Positions 8,891 to 18,296 of a DNA stretch of 64,000 bases are shown here, one piece after another. Below the pieces are notes generated by a model. That model ran no database searches, had not been told where the DNA came from, and saw only the letters and a list, made by a program, of their open reading frames with translations. The translations under genes and the position numbers were made by a program. Positions within the stretch are counted from its first letter, which is position 1. Each line of letters starts with the position of its first letter. This DNA is from Pelovirga terrestris (GTDB lineage: Bacteria; Desulfobacterota; Desulfuromonadia; Desulfuromonadales; Geopsychrobacteraceae). The stretch lies in assembly GCF_014773365.1 (NCBI RefSeq), contig NZ_JACWUN010000014.1, positions 1 to 64,000 of the forward strand. The letters run 5' to 3'.

Positions 8891-9090
8891 GTTTTGTAAT
8901 GAAGTAAGGCCTCATCAAATGCCCATCTGGTTTTTTTGCCCTCATTCGGTTCACGTTTCTGTTTCTCAACATAATGCTTTTTATCCTCAGGGTTTGAGCC
9001 CCTTCGTCTGGTCTGTTATCGACCAAGGAATTTCGGTACCCATATCCAGGCCGACAGCTGTAGTTGCCAGTTGTCACCATAAGGTGTATA

Positions 9091-9105
9091 TTTGTCCTAG
9101 ACAAA
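9091..9105. promoter_or_regulatory. Short palindrome, possible operator
   Basis: TTTGTC-CTA-GACAAA is a perfect 6-bp inverted repeat with a 3-base spacer, 77 bases before the SRPBCC gene start. Its size suits a dimeric regulator's operator, but no regulator or second copy is seen nearby. Confidence 0.25.
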
Positions 9106-9181
9106 CGTAAAGATATTTGAAGTATGAACTATTAACGCTTTTAAATAGCATCACAAATAAGAAAAAAGAGGTTGTTTGCCA

Positions 9182-9559
9182 ATGCAGGTCAGGCATGTCA
9201 TCGGTGCATCGCCACAGCAGGTCTGGAACGTCCTGATCGATACCCACCAATGGCCGGTCTGGGGTCCTTCGGTCAGGGCGGTTCAGAGCCCCCGGCGATA
9301 TATTGATGATGGTCTAAAGGGGTGCCTCCAGACGGTTCTCGGATTCTGGGTTCCTTTTGAGATTACTGGATTTGAGCCCTTAAATTTTTGGAGCTGGAAG
9401 GTTGCCGGCATACAGGCGACCGGGCACCGCCTGATAACAATCGACAAAAACCACTGTGAGCTGATCTTCGAGATGCCATTGGCTGTTTTTCCCTATGCCC
9501 TGATCTGTCGCCAGGCGGCCCGGCGCATTGGCCTTCTGGCGCGGAGCGAAAGAAGTTAA
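9182..9559 (+). CDS. SRPBCC-fold (polyketide cyclase/START-like) protein
   Basis: A 125-residue protein whose opening, VRHVIGASPQQVWNVLIDTHQWPVWGPSVRAVQ, is the standard SRPBCC start: a strand, then the helix with V-W-x-x-L and a W-P-x-W turn. Proteins of this fold bind hydrophobic ligands in a central cavity. The C-terminal helix seems short (ICRQAARRIGLLARSERS). The ATG at 9182 is preferred over a TTG two codons upstream. It ends 4 bases before the ADP-ribosylglycohydrolase-like gene, so the two are cotranscribed and perhaps functionally linked. Confidence 0.65.
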   Translation: MQVRHVIGASPQQVWNVLIDTHQWPVWGPSVRAVQSPRRYIDDGLKGCLQTVLGFWVPFEITGFEPLNFWSWKVAGIQATGHRLITIDKNHCELIFEMPLAVFPYALICRQAARRIGLLARSERS

Positions 9560-9563
9560 CGTG

Positions 9564-10664
9564 ATGAATCTTTCCCATAAAAAAGTCGAAGCAGCGTTAA
9601 AGAACATGTTTGTGGCTGATGCCCTCGCCATGCCGGTGCACTGGTTCTACAACCCGGTCGATATTGAAAAGGCCTTTCCCGGGGGCGTCACCCGCTTTGA
9701 AGCCGCTCCAGCTATGCACCCCTCTTCAATTATGTCACTGCATTCAACCCTTGCCGGAGGTCGCGGTGTTCAGCAAAAAAACCGCCGGCAGCGGGAGATT
9801 GTCGGTGACGTGATCCTCAAAGGAAAACGCCCCTTCTGGGGGCAGCCCAACCAGCATTATCACCAAGGAATGCTGGCCGGGGATAACACCCTGAACGCCC
9901 ACTGTGCCAGAGTACTGATCCGGACTCTAACGGCCAACCGCGGACACTATGACAAACAACGATTTCTCGATGATTATATTGATTTTATGACCGCCTATCC
10001 GCCTCGACATCCGGACACCTACGCTGAATCCTACCATCGCGGTTTTTTTGCTAATCTTGAAAGCGGTAAACCCAGGGAATTGTGCGCGGCCAAAACTCAT
10101 GATACCCCCTCCATCGGGGGTCTGGTGACGATTGCCCCGATCGTATTTTCTGAGCGGTTGCAAGGGGTTTCACTCAGTGAGGTGAAGGAGCATTGTCTGC
10201 AACATCTTTATTTGACTCACCCGGATGAGATGCTGGCCGGTGTTTGCGGTGACTACGTTCAGTTGCTGGACGATTTATTGTTCCGCGACCCCGACCAGGA
10301 CAGCGCAGCCATCCTGGTCCACGCGGCAAAAAACAGCTGTGGCCTGGATCTTGAGAACCTGACGAAAAAGTCGCTTGATGACCGGCATGTGGTCGGCAGG
10401 GTGTTTTCCTCGGCCTGCTACATTACCGATTCCTGGCCCAGTGTCTTGTATTTGGCTTATAAATATGCCGCGACCCCGCAACAGGCCTTGCTGGCGAATA
10501 CCAATCTTGGTGGTGATAATGTTCACCGCGGAATTGTTCTTGGTGTGCTGCTGGGCTTGATTACTGGCGAGGTTCTTCATGGCTGGTTTGATCAGCTCTC
10601 GCAGCACCTTGAAATCATCCAGGAAATTAACGCGTTAATGGCGACCTCGATAACTGAGGGGTGA
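9564..10664 (+). CDS. ADP-ribosylglycohydrolase-like protein with altered metal motifs
   Basis: 366 residues with the all-helical ARH fold signatures: an N-terminal K-N-M-F-V-A-D-A-L-A-M-P segment matching the family's GxxxGDALGxP region, and the C-terminal GGDNVHRGIVLGVLLG matching the GGDTDTxxxxxGxxxG signature. In standard ARH enzymes the T-D-D-T and D-x-D-T residues bind two Mg ions. Here those positions read AGDNTLNAH and GGDNVHRG, so the metal site is altered. It may hydrolyse a different ADP-ribose or dinitrogenase-reductase-like linkage, or something unrelated. It sits directly after an SRPBCC gene. Confidence 0.7.
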   Translation: MNLSHKKVEAALKNMFVADALAMPVHWFYNPVDIEKAFPGGVTRFEAAPAMHPSSIMSLHSTLAGGRGVQQKNRRQREIVGDVILKGKRPFWGQPNQHYHQGMLAGDNTLNAHCARVLIRTLTANRGHYDKQRFLDDYIDFMTAYPPRHPDTYAESYHRGFFANLESGKPRELCAAKTHDTPSIGGLVTIAPIVFSERLQGVSLSEVKEHCLQHLYLTHPDEMLAGVCGDYVQLLDDLLFRDPDQDSAAILVHAAKNSCGLDLENLTKKSLDDRHVVGRVFSSACYITDSWPSVLYLAYKYAATPQQALLANTNLGGDNVHRGIVLGVLLGLITGEVLHGWFDQLSQHLEIIQEINALMATSITEG

Positions 10665-10783
10665 GAGAATCGGCAATAAAGCGCCCGGCCGGGCCTGACT
10701 TTTTTCAGGCGTAAAAGTGCTATGATCGGCTCATGATCATCCCCGGAAAAAACAGGGTAAACACCAGGGCAAAGGAGAATCGA

Positions 10784-11242
10784 TTGGACACCCTCAGGCA
10801 ACAGATTATTGACCTGCTCAGCACCCAGAGCCTGGGTGTTCTGGCGACCAGCGCCAAAGGTCATCCGTATACCAGTCTGGTTGGTTTTGTCGTGACAGAC
10901 CAGTTGGATGAATTGTTGTTCGCGACCCATCGCGCGACACGAAAGTTTGGCTATCTGCAGGCAGACCCACGGGTTTCGCTGCTGATTGATAGCCGCAGCA
11001 ACCAGGTCGAAGATTTTCGTGAGGCCGTCGCCTTGTCCGCCATCGGCACGGCTCGTGAAGTGCCGCCGGAGCAGCGGGACCGGCTGCGGCAGCTGTTTCT
11101 TGCCCACCACCCCTACCTTGCTGAATTCGTGCATTCGCCCGGTTGCGCCCTGTGCTTGATCAAGGTCCAACGCTACAGTCTGGTGCAGCGCTTTCAGGAT
11201 GTGCTGGAGCTTGATTTCGATGCGCCGCATTCAACCCCTTGA
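10784..11242 (+). CDS. Pyridoxamine 5'-phosphate oxidase-like flavin-binding protein
   Basis: About 152 residues of split-barrel fold. TQSLGVLATSAKGHPYTSLVGFV is the usual first strands, then DELLFATHRATRKFGYLQADPRVSLLID, which in this superfamily lines the FMN or F420 phosphate site (T/R/K residues). I chose the TTG at 10784 because AAAGGAG (10771-10777) stands 6 bases before it; an ATG at 10733 would add 17 residues without a ribosome site. The 3' end overlaps the next gene by 23 bases, so both are translated from one message. Confidence 0.7.
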   Translation: MDTLRQQIIDLLSTQSLGVLATSAKGHPYTSLVGFVVTDQLDELLFATHRATRKFGYLQADPRVSLLIDSRSNQVEDFREAVALSAIGTAREVPPEQRDRLRQLFLAHHPYLAEFVHSPGCALCLIKVQRYSLVQRFQDVLELDFDAPHSTP

Positions 11243-13358
11243 GCGGCTGAGCCCCGCTGATTTACCCCAGTTCGGTGGTAAAACGCTAGCTCTGGCCAAA
11301 CTGACCCGCCGCGGCTATTCGGTGCCCCAGTCCCTCGCCATTGCGTGCGACTGCTATCGCGATTATCTACAGGCGACCGGATTGGGAGCACGGCTGACCA
11401 TGGAGCTCGGCCGCAAGGACTTTGCCCAGATGCGTTGGGAGGAGCTGTGGGATGCGGCACTGCGGATCCGTAACCTGTTTCTGACAACCCCGCTACCGAC
11501 GTCCCTCGCAACAGAAATTTCCACCGCCCTCGACCGGCATTTCCCGGAGCAACCGTTGGTCATCCGTTCCTCGGCCCCCGGCGAGGATTCTGCAACCTGT
11601 TCCTTTGCCGGACTGCACGATTCCTTCGTTAATATCCGTGGCAGGAAGGAGCAGCTGCTGGCAATCCGCAAGGTCTGGGCCTCCCTCTGGTCTGATCGCG
11701 CCTTGCTCTATCGGCAGGAGTTGGGACTGACGGTAGCCGACAGCAGTATGGCGGTGCTGGTCCAGGAGTTGATCGTGGGAGAAACATCGGGTGTCGCTTT
11801 CAGTGTCGCACCTGACGATCGCCGGCAGTTGATAGTTGAAGCCGTCCGGGGTCTCAATCAGGGGCTGGTCGACGGCAGTGTCGAACCGGACAGCTGGCGG
11901 ATCGACCGGGACAGCTTGCGGACGATCAACTACCGCGCCGCGCACAGCAGCCACAAGCTGGTCCCCCGAAATGGGCAGGTGCAGCTCGTTCCCCTCACGC
12001 CGACAGAGCAAGGACCGGTGTTGAGCAACTCAGATCTGGCAGTTGTCGCTCGGCAGGTCCTGGCCCTTGAGCAGGATTTTTCCTCCCCGCAGGATTGTGA
12101 ATGGACCTGGCGTGACGGTCAGTTGATCCTGTTACAGGCGCGACCTGTTACCACCGTCCCGGCGGATGATGATCGCTTGTGGTACTTCAACCTGCACCGC
12201 AGTCTCACCAACCTCAAACAACTGCAGCAACGGATTGAAACCGAGATCATGCCGGGAATGGAAGAGATAGCTGCCCGGTTCGCCCAGGTTGAGCTGACGA
12301 ATCTGTCTGACGCGATCTGTGAGGAGGAAGTCAGGCAGCGGTTGCAACAGCTTCACTATTGGGAAGAGACTTATCGACGTGACTGCATCCCCATGGCCCA
12401 CGGAATTCGTCTCTTCGGGGAATTCTATAATGATCTCCTCCAACCTCAGGATCCCTTTGAATTTCTTGAATTACTGCGGGGTGGCGAGTTGCGCGCGCTG
12501 GTGCGCAATCGCAGAATGGCGGATTTAGCCAGCCGTTGGGATGGCGGGGCTGACAGTTCAAGCATCGCTGAAATTGATGAGCTGGCTGCTGAACTCGGGC
12601 TATTGCCGGATCAGCTTGGCCGACTCCTGTTACAATTAACGGATCAGCAGCGACCACAGACGGCACTGCACCGTGACGATTTGGAGAGCGCTTACCGCCG
12701 CCATTTTAACGCGACAGAATGGCCCCAGGCCGAGGAAATTCTTGCGATCGGCCGGGCCAGCTACCGCTTACGGGATGATGACAATATCAGCCTGGCACAA
12801 CTGCAGCGGGAAGTAAAACGTGGGGAAATGGAAGTGCGCCGTCGTTGTCGGGCGGGGATTAAACCGGAGTTTGGCCGATTGCTGGAAGAACTGACAGAGG
12901 GTAAAAACGCTTTGCGCAGCCCGTCGCCTGGTGGCGCAAAAGCAGGCGATCGTGCTGTTCGTGCCCGCCAGTTACAGGGGCAGCCCGCCAGCGCCGGACT
13001 GGCGACAGCCGTTGCCCGAGTGATCCGCTCTGAACAGGACCTGGCCGACTTCAAGCGTGGCGAAATTCTCGTCTGCGATGCCATTGATCCGGTGATGACC
13101 TTTATCGTCCCCCTTGCCGCCGGCATCGTCGAACGTCGCGGCGGCATGCTGATTCATGGTGCCATCATTGCCCGCGAGTATGGCATCCCCTGTGTTTCCG
13201 GTATTGCGGGCGCCGCCGATATCATCAGTAACGGTGATTTGCTGACCATCGATGGCTACCTTGGTCTGGTCTTTTTCCCGGCGACATCGGGTCGTCTGGC
13301 ATCATCCCCGCAGCCTCACCAGCTCCGTAAAGAACTGGATGACGCCGTCCGTCAGTAG
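11220..13358 (+). CDS. PEP-synthase-like phosphotransferase (ATP-grasp plus phospho-His domain)
   Basis: 712 residues. The N-terminal half is a PEP/pyruvate-dikinase ATP-grasp domain (FGGKTLALAKL; PLVIRSSAPGEDSATCSFAGLHDSF; VLVQELIVGETSGVAFSV; DCEWTWRDGQLILLQARPV). A divergent middle follows. The C-terminus is the swivelling phosphohistidine domain, with the His in GGMLIHGAIIAREYGIPCVSG (about H646). The PEP/pyruvate TIM barrel of true PEP synthase is absent. The order ATP-grasp, middle, His domain is that of rifampicin phosphotransferase and related antibiotic or metabolite phosphotransferases, so the middle probably binds a small-molecule acceptor. It overlaps the PPOX-like gene. Confidence 0.75.
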   Translation: MRRIQPLERLSPADLPQFGGKTLALAKLTRRGYSVPQSLAIACDCYRDYLQATGLGARLTMELGRKDFAQMRWEELWDAALRIRNLFLTTPLPTSLATEISTALDRHFPEQPLVIRSSAPGEDSATCSFAGLHDSFVNIRGRKEQLLAIRKVWASLWSDRALLYRQELGLTVADSSMAVLVQELIVGETSGVAFSVAPDDRRQLIVEAVRGLNQGLVDGSVEPDSWRIDRDSLRTINYRAAHSSHKLVPRNGQVQLVPLTPTEQGPVLSNSDLAVVARQVLALEQDFSSPQDCEWTWRDGQLILLQARPVTTVPADDDRLWYFNLHRSLTNLKQLQQRIETEIMPGMEEIAARFAQVELTNLSDAICEEEVRQRLQQLHYWEETYRRDCIPMAHGIRLFGEFYNDLLQPQDPFEFLELLRGGELRALVRNRRMADLASRWDGGADSSSIAEIDELAAELGLLPDQLGRLLLQLTDQQRPQTALHRDDLESAYRRHFNATEWPQAEEILAIGRASYRLRDDDNISLAQLQREVKRGEMEVRRRCRAGIKPEFGRLLEELTEGKNALRSPSPGGAKAGDRAVRARQLQGQPASAGLATAVARVIRSEQDLADFKRGEILVCDAIDPVMTFIVPLAAGIVERRGGMLIHGAIIAREYGIPCVSGIAGAADIISNGDLLTIDGYLGLVFFPATSGRLASSPQPHQLRKELDDAVRQ

Positions 13359-13448
13359 CTTATGTCAGCTAAGACGATGGTGAGCCTGAGGCCCTATCGG
13401 GGGGACAGGATTTATTTCACCATGTGGATGACTACAGATCTCCACCGA

Positions 13449-14654
13449 TTAAGCACGTTCCTTGATCAGCCGTTCGGCCATTTCATCGGCAATCGCAATG
13501 CACTGTTGAAAATCCTTCTCTTTTGGCGACGACTTGGCCTCAACGGATTCGCCGACCCGTTGCCACTTGATTTTTTCGGCAAATTTATTGAGGTTTGAAA
13601 CCCCGCCGCCGCTCCAGGACGCAGTGCCGAAAATACCCAGCAGCCGGTCTTTAAGCTGCGAGTTTTCCAGCTTGTTGACCAACGTTTCCATGGTCGGGAA
13701 TAGCCCTGTGTTATAGGCACAGCTGCCCAGGATCACCCCTTTAAAACGCCAGAGGTCACTGATCAGGTAGGAAACATGGGTTTTTGAGGCATCGTAAATA
13801 CGGATATTTTTAATACCGTTTTCGGACAATCTGCGGGCAATGACATCGGCCATTTTCTGGGTGTTGCCATACATGGAACCATAGACAATCACCACCCCTT
13901 CTTCGGTTTCCGCCCGCGACCAGCGGTCATAATGATCGATGATACAGTGGGGATCAGTGCGCCAGACCGGGCCATGGGTGGGAGCGATAATGTTCATGGG
14001 GATGTTGGCATCTTTCAGTTTTTTCAGCGCTTTTTGCACCATGGCCCCGTACTTTCCAACAATATTGGAATAGTAGCGCCGGGTTTCATCCATATAGAAT
14101 TCAAGGTTCACTTCATCGTCGAAGATGCCGCCATCCAAGGTGCCGAAGCCACCAAAGGCATCCATGGAAAACAGGGTGCCGGTGGTGGATTCATAGGACA
14201 TCATGGTTTCCGGCCAATGGACCATGGGGGTTAAATAAAAACTCAGGGTGTGTGTGCCCAACGATAACTGGTCGCCATCCTTGATAACATGGTAATTTTT
14301 CAAAGGACCGTAGAAATCTTCAAGCAATTCAAAGGTTTTGGTATTGCCTACCAGCTTCAAATCCGGATATTTATCCTGTAATGCCTTGATGGCACCGGAA
14401 TGATCAGGTTCCATGTGATTAATAACAAGATAATCCAGGGGTCTGTCCTTGAGGATGCCGGCGATTTTATCGATAAAAACATGGGTTTTGGTGTTTTTTA
14501 CCGTGTCAAAAACAGCAGTCTGTTCATCATCAATCAAATAGGCATTGTAGGAAACGCCGCGATCCAGAGGCCACAGGTTTTCAAACAGGTAGGTTTCCCG
14601 GTCATTGACTCCGATATAATATATGTCATCGGTAATATTGACGGTGGTCAACAT
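13449..14654 (-). CDS. Flavodiiron protein (oxygen/nitric oxide reductase)
   Basis: 401 residues: a metallo-beta-lactamase-like diiron domain followed by a flavodoxin domain. All diiron ligands are present: H80-x-E82-x-D84 in NHMEPDHSG, H146 in PMVHWPE, D165 in SMDAFG and H227 in PTHGPVW. The flavodoxin FMN loop is VYGSMYGNTQKMAD. The family reduces O2 to water or NO to N2O in anaerobes. ATG 14654 has AAAGGAG before it; a 49-residue longer reading would overlap the upstream gene and is rejected. It lies 19 bases after the D-lactate dehydrogenase gene, so it is the second gene of that operon. Confidence 0.93.
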   Translation of the reverse strand: MLTTVNITDDIYYIGVNDRETYLFENLWPLDRGVSYNAYLIDDEQTAVFDTVKNTKTHVFIDKIAGILKDRPLDYLVINHMEPDHSGAIKALQDKYPDLKLVGNTKTFELLEDFYGPLKNYHVIKDGDQLSLGTHTLSFYLTPMVHWPETMMSYESTTGTLFSMDAFGGFGTLDGGIFDDEVNLEFYMDETRRYYSNIVGKYGAMVQKALKKLKDANIPMNIIAPTHGPVWRTDPHCIIDHYDRWSRAETEEGVVIVYGSMYGNTQKMADVIARRLSENGIKNIRIYDASKTHVSYLISDLWRFKGVILGSCAYNTGLFPTMETLVNKLENSQLKDRLLGIFGTASWSGGGVSNLNKFAEKIKWQRVGESVEAKSSPKEKDFQQCIAIADEMAERLIKERA

Positions 14655-14673
14655 ATAAGACACTCCTTTGTCG

Positions 14674-17517
14674 TTAATCGGCCAGGGTCTGTTTGGGCTG
14701 TGTCGCTGCATCAACCAGATAGAGAATCGACCGGTAGGGGATCTCGCCGCGCAGCGACAGCCCGATTTCACAGGTTTTGCTGGTAGAATAGCCGGCGTCA
14801 CATCCCAGCAGTTGTTCTTTTAATCCTTCCAGTGCCGATTCATTCAATTCCGGGTAGTTGAAGCCGCGATCCCCGGCAAACCCGCAGCAGTAGATGTCTT
14901 CCGGTACTACAACTTCATGGGCACAGGCCTGCGCCAGACGCACGAATTTATCCGTCAGATCCATCTTGCGCGCACTGCAGGTCACATGCAGGGCGATTTT
15001 TTGCGGTAAGGGGGTAAAGGTCAATTTGTCCTGGAGAAATTCAAGAACAAACTCGATTGGTTCATAGAGCTTCAATTTTTTATCCAGCTTATCCTTCATC
15101 CGCAGCAGACAGGGGCTGGTGTCACAGAGAACCGGAATTGCACCATCGTCTGAGATGGTCAGCAGGGCCCGGTTGAGCTCTTCACTTTTCTCATCGGCCT
15201 GTTTGAAGAAGCCTTTGCTTTCAAAGGCCTGCCCGCAGCAGAGTTTGCCGAGGCTGTCGGGATAGAGGATCTGATAACCCGCTTTTTTCAACAGGGCGGC
15301 GGTTTTGTGGGGCAGTGCGTCCGGTTCCGTTTCCCCCCGCGTCGGGCCACTCATGCAACGACTGGGACAGGCCGGGAAATAAATAACCTGAAGCGGGTTG
15401 TTCGGGTTGATCTTTTCTGCAAGAATTTTTCCAACACCGGACGGCATCTCACGGTTCCACAGCGGCAGATGGTTACCGCTTAAGGTGCGGGCGGCTGAAG
15501 AGGCCGTTTCCATGAAAGCGGTGCCGGTCAGCTGGTGGATTTTATCAACACCATTCAGGGTGGTATTGATGCCGGTGGCGACACCTTTGAAGTTGCGCGC
15601 AACCCAGTCGGCGACATGATTGGCAAGCTCCCCGTTGGCCTCTTCGCGTAGGGCTTTGATCATCTTTCCGGTGTCGATGCCGACCGGGCAGCGGGTGGCA
15701 CAGAGACCATCGGCGGCACAGGTCTCTTTGCCCGGATAACGGTAGGATTTGAGCAGCTGTTTGACCAGCTCCGGCGACCCGTTTGCGGCTATTTGGCGAC
15801 TGATTTCGCGCCGACCGACAATCCGCTGACGGGGGGTGAAGGACAGGTTGCGTGACGGGCAGACCGGCTCGCAAAAGCCGCATTCAATGCACTTGTCGAC
15901 CAGTTCGTGGGTGGCCGGCAGCGGTTTTAAATTCTTGATATGGGTTTCGGCATCAGGGTTGATAATGACCCCCGGGTTGAGCAATTGATCGGGATCGAAC
16001 AGCTGCTTGAGCTGGACCATCAGCTCGTAGGCCGCGGTTCCCCATTCCTTTTCCACGAACGGGGCCATATTACGTCCGGTGCCATGCTCGGCCTTGAGGG
16101 AACCGTCATACTTGTCCACGACCATGGTAACGACTTCGTCCATCAAATGGCGGTAGCGAAGAACCTCTTCCTCCTGGGAGAAATCCTGGGTAAAAACAAA
16201 GTGCAGGTTGCCTTCCAGGGCATGGCCGAAGATGATCGCTTCGTGATAATGATATTTTTTGAACAGCTCCTGTAAATCGAGGGCGGCTGCAGCCAGGTGC
16301 TCAATCGGGAAGGCGACATCCTCGATGATTACCGTGGTGCCGGTTTCGCGCACGGCACCGACTGCGGGGAAAAGCCCCTTGCGGATGTTCCAGTAAACCT
16401 TATATTCATCCGGATTGTCGGTAAACTCCAGTGGCCGGACGGTCTTGATTTTTGCCAGGGCTGCACCAATTTGCCTGATCTGCTGTTGCAGCTTGGCCGC
16501 ACTGGTAGCACGGGTCTCCACTAGCAGAGCGGTGACGCCATCGGCGAGTCCGGCCAGATAGGCGGGCATGCCCGGTTCGTCCTGGACGGAGCTCAGGGCA
16601 GCGCGATCCATCAGTTCCGCAGCCGCAACCGGGAGATTGTCGCGCAGCAGCGGAATGACGCTGCAGGCGGTGGATACGTCAGGATACATGATCAGTGCGC
16701 TGGCTTTATGTTGATGCTCGACAACCGTCTTGTAGACGACGTTGGCGATAAAGGCGAGGGTCCCTTCTGAACCGACCATCAGCTGTTGCATGATGTCGAA
16801 GGGATCCTTGAAATCGACCAGGGCGTTAAGGCTGTAACCGGTGGTGTTTTTAATTTTAAATTTATAGCGGATGCGCTCACTTAATTGAGGATCAGCGGCA
16901 ACCCGGTCACGCAGCTCGGCAAGTCCTTCGAGGATGTGGGGGTGGCTGCGCGAGAAAGCGGAGCGGCTTTTGTCATCAGCGGTGTCAACAACGGTTCCAT
17001 CGACCAAAATCAATCTCAGACTATCCAGGGTCTTGTAGCTGTTCTCAGCTACCCCGCAACACATACCACTGGCGTTGTTGGCGACAATGCCGCCGATTTT
17101 AGCACTGTCAATGGAGGCCGGGTCAGGCCCGATCTTTTTGCCGAACTCAGCCAGCAAAAAGTTGGCACGACTGCCGATGATCCCGGGCTGCAGCTCAATC
17201 TTGCGGGCTTTGTCGAAGATCCGGTAGCCCTGCCAGCCTTTGCCCAACTGCACCAGAATGCTGTCGCTGATCGCCTGTCCCGAGAGGCTGGTCCCTGCCG
17301 CCCGGAAAGTGACCGGCAGTTTGCGCTTGTTGGCTTCGCGCAGAATCAGCTTTACCTCGTCCTGGTTTTCTACCTGGATGACGATTTTGGGAATCAGCCG
17401 ATAAAAACTGGCATCGGTTCCAAACGTGACCGTCTTCAGCGGATCGGTAGTCAATTGCTTTTTCGGCAGGGTCTTGCTGACGGCAGTTAAGAACTCTTGA
17501 TATGAAGCAGGGAGCAT
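14674..17517 (-). CDS. D-lactate dehydrogenase, FAD plus iron-sulfur (Dld-II type)
   Basis: 947 residues. Domains in order: FAD_binding_4 (PVTFRAAGTSLSGQAISDSI; SAKIGGIVANNASGM; YSLNALVDF), FAD-oxidase C-terminal (HALEGNLHFVF; KAEHGTGRNMAPFVE), a ferredoxin-like pair (CIECGFCEPVCPSR; CAADGLCATRCPVGI), and two CCG domains (CCGQAFESKG; CCGFAGDRG). This single-chain architecture is that of the Shewanella Dld-II D-lactate dehydrogenase, a membrane-associated enzyme passing electrons to quinone. Glycolate or another 2-hydroxyacid remains possible. A weak promoter (TTGCTT-N16-TATCAT, 17608 to 17581 on the minus strand) precedes it. It is cotranscribed with a flavodiiron protein. Confidence 0.85.
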   Translation of the reverse strand: MLPASYQEFLTAVSKTLPKKQLTTDPLKTVTFGTDASFYRLIPKIVIQVENQDEVKLILREANKRKLPVTFRAAGTSLSGQAISDSILVQLGKGWQGYRIFDKARKIELQPGIIGSRANFLLAEFGKKIGPDPASIDSAKIGGIVANNASGMCCGVAENSYKTLDSLRLILVDGTVVDTADDKSRSAFSRSHPHILEGLAELRDRVAADPQLSERIRYKFKIKNTTGYSLNALVDFKDPFDIMQQLMVGSEGTLAFIANVVYKTVVEHQHKASALIMYPDVSTACSVIPLLRDNLPVAAAELMDRAALSSVQDEPGMPAYLAGLADGVTALLVETRATSAAKLQQQIRQIGAALAKIKTVRPLEFTDNPDEYKVYWNIRKGLFPAVGAVRETGTTVIIEDVAFPIEHLAAAALDLQELFKKYHYHEAIIFGHALEGNLHFVFTQDFSQEEEVLRYRHLMDEVVTMVVDKYDGSLKAEHGTGRNMAPFVEKEWGTAAYELMVQLKQLFDPDQLLNPGVIINPDAETHIKNLKPLPATHELVDKCIECGFCEPVCPSRNLSFTPRQRIVGRREISRQIAANGSPELVKQLLKSYRYPGKETCAADGLCATRCPVGIDTGKMIKALREEANGELANHVADWVARNFKGVATGINTTLNGVDKIHQLTGTAFMETASSAARTLSGNHLPLWNREMPSGVGKILAEKINPNNPLQVIYFPACPSRCMSGPTRGETEPDALPHKTAALLKKAGYQILYPDSLGKLCCGQAFESKGFFKQADEKSEELNRALLTISDDGAIPVLCDTSPCLLRMKDKLDKKLKLYEPIEFVLEFLQDKLTFTPLPQKIALHVTCSARKMDLTDKFVRLAQACAHEVVVPEDIYCCGFAGDRGFNYPELNESALEGLKEQLLGCDAGYSTSKTCEIGLSLRGEIPYRSILYLVDAATQPKQTLAD

Positions 17518-17642
17518 GGCCTTAGATCCTTTACCTTTACCTGAGGTGACAATGGGTCTGGCGGGGCGTCAGTACCCCCGATGATAGCCTGAATCTTCTA
17601 TAAAGCAATTACATCACTGATGATATTGCAAAGCCGGGATGC

Positions 17643-18296
17643 TCATGCTTCCGGATGAGAGCTGAATAACCATGGTGACTGCTGGCGATGTTGCTCTTCA
17701 AAGGCTTTTATCGCTGCTAATTTTTCCAGGGTCAGGGCAATGTCATCCAGCCCACCCAGCAGACAGTGCTTACGGAATGGGTCGATATCAAAGCTATAGG
17801 TTGTTTCGGTCGGAGTGGTGATGTGCTGCTGTTCCAGATTGATCGTCAGTTGATAGCCGGGAGTGGTTTCTACTTCGTGGAACAGCAAATCCACCTTCTC
17901 ACTCGGCAAGACGATGGGCAGAATACCGTTTTTGAAGCAGTTGTTATAAAAGATATCGGCAAAGCTGGGCGCGATAATGACCTCAAAGCCGTAGTCGAGC
18001 AGGGCCCAAGGGGCGTGCTCACGCGATGATCCGCAGCCGAAATTGGCGCGGGTCAACAGAATCCGGGCCGCGGTATAGCGGGGCTGATTGAGAATGAAAT
18101 CTGGATTAGCCGGGCGCTTGCTGCAATCCATATCGGGTTCGCCATGATCGAGATAACGCCACTCGTCGAACAGGAAGGGACCGAAGCCGGTTCGTTTGAT
18201 TGATTTAAGAAACTGTTTGGGGATGATCGCGTCGGTATCGATGTTGGAGCGATCAAGGGGGGCAACCATGCCGGTAAGGGTTTGAAAAGGTTTCAT
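17643..18296 (-). CDS. leuD: 3-isopropylmalate dehydratase, small subunit
   Basis: 217 residues, the swivel domain that pairs with LeuC to isomerise 2- to 3-isopropylmalate in leucine synthesis. Family marks are [22 protein letters not shown], the [19 protein letters not shown] substrate-binding loop, and [17 protein letters not shown]. The start overlaps the leuC stop (ATGA). The length and the [12 protein letters not shown] form match the longer, enterobacterial-type LeuD, not the short archaeal-type subunit of about 165 residues. Confidence 0.96.
   Translation of the reverse strand: MKPFQTLTGMVAPLDRSNIDTDAIIPKQFLKSIKRTGFGPFLFDEWRYLDHGEPDMDCSKRPANPDFILNQPRYTAARILLTRANFGCGSSREHAPWALLDYGFEVIIAPSFADIFYNNCFKNGILPIVLPSEKVDLLFHEVETTPGYQLTINLEQQHITTPTETTYSFDIDPFRKHCLLGGLDDIALTLEKLAAIKAFEEQHRQQSPWLFSSHPEA

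Noticed and set aside
8868-9110. Overlapping short frames on both strands in the gap 8809-9181
   Set aside because: No ribosome sites, no recognisable domains, and they cover the REP-like hairpin; treated as non-coding.
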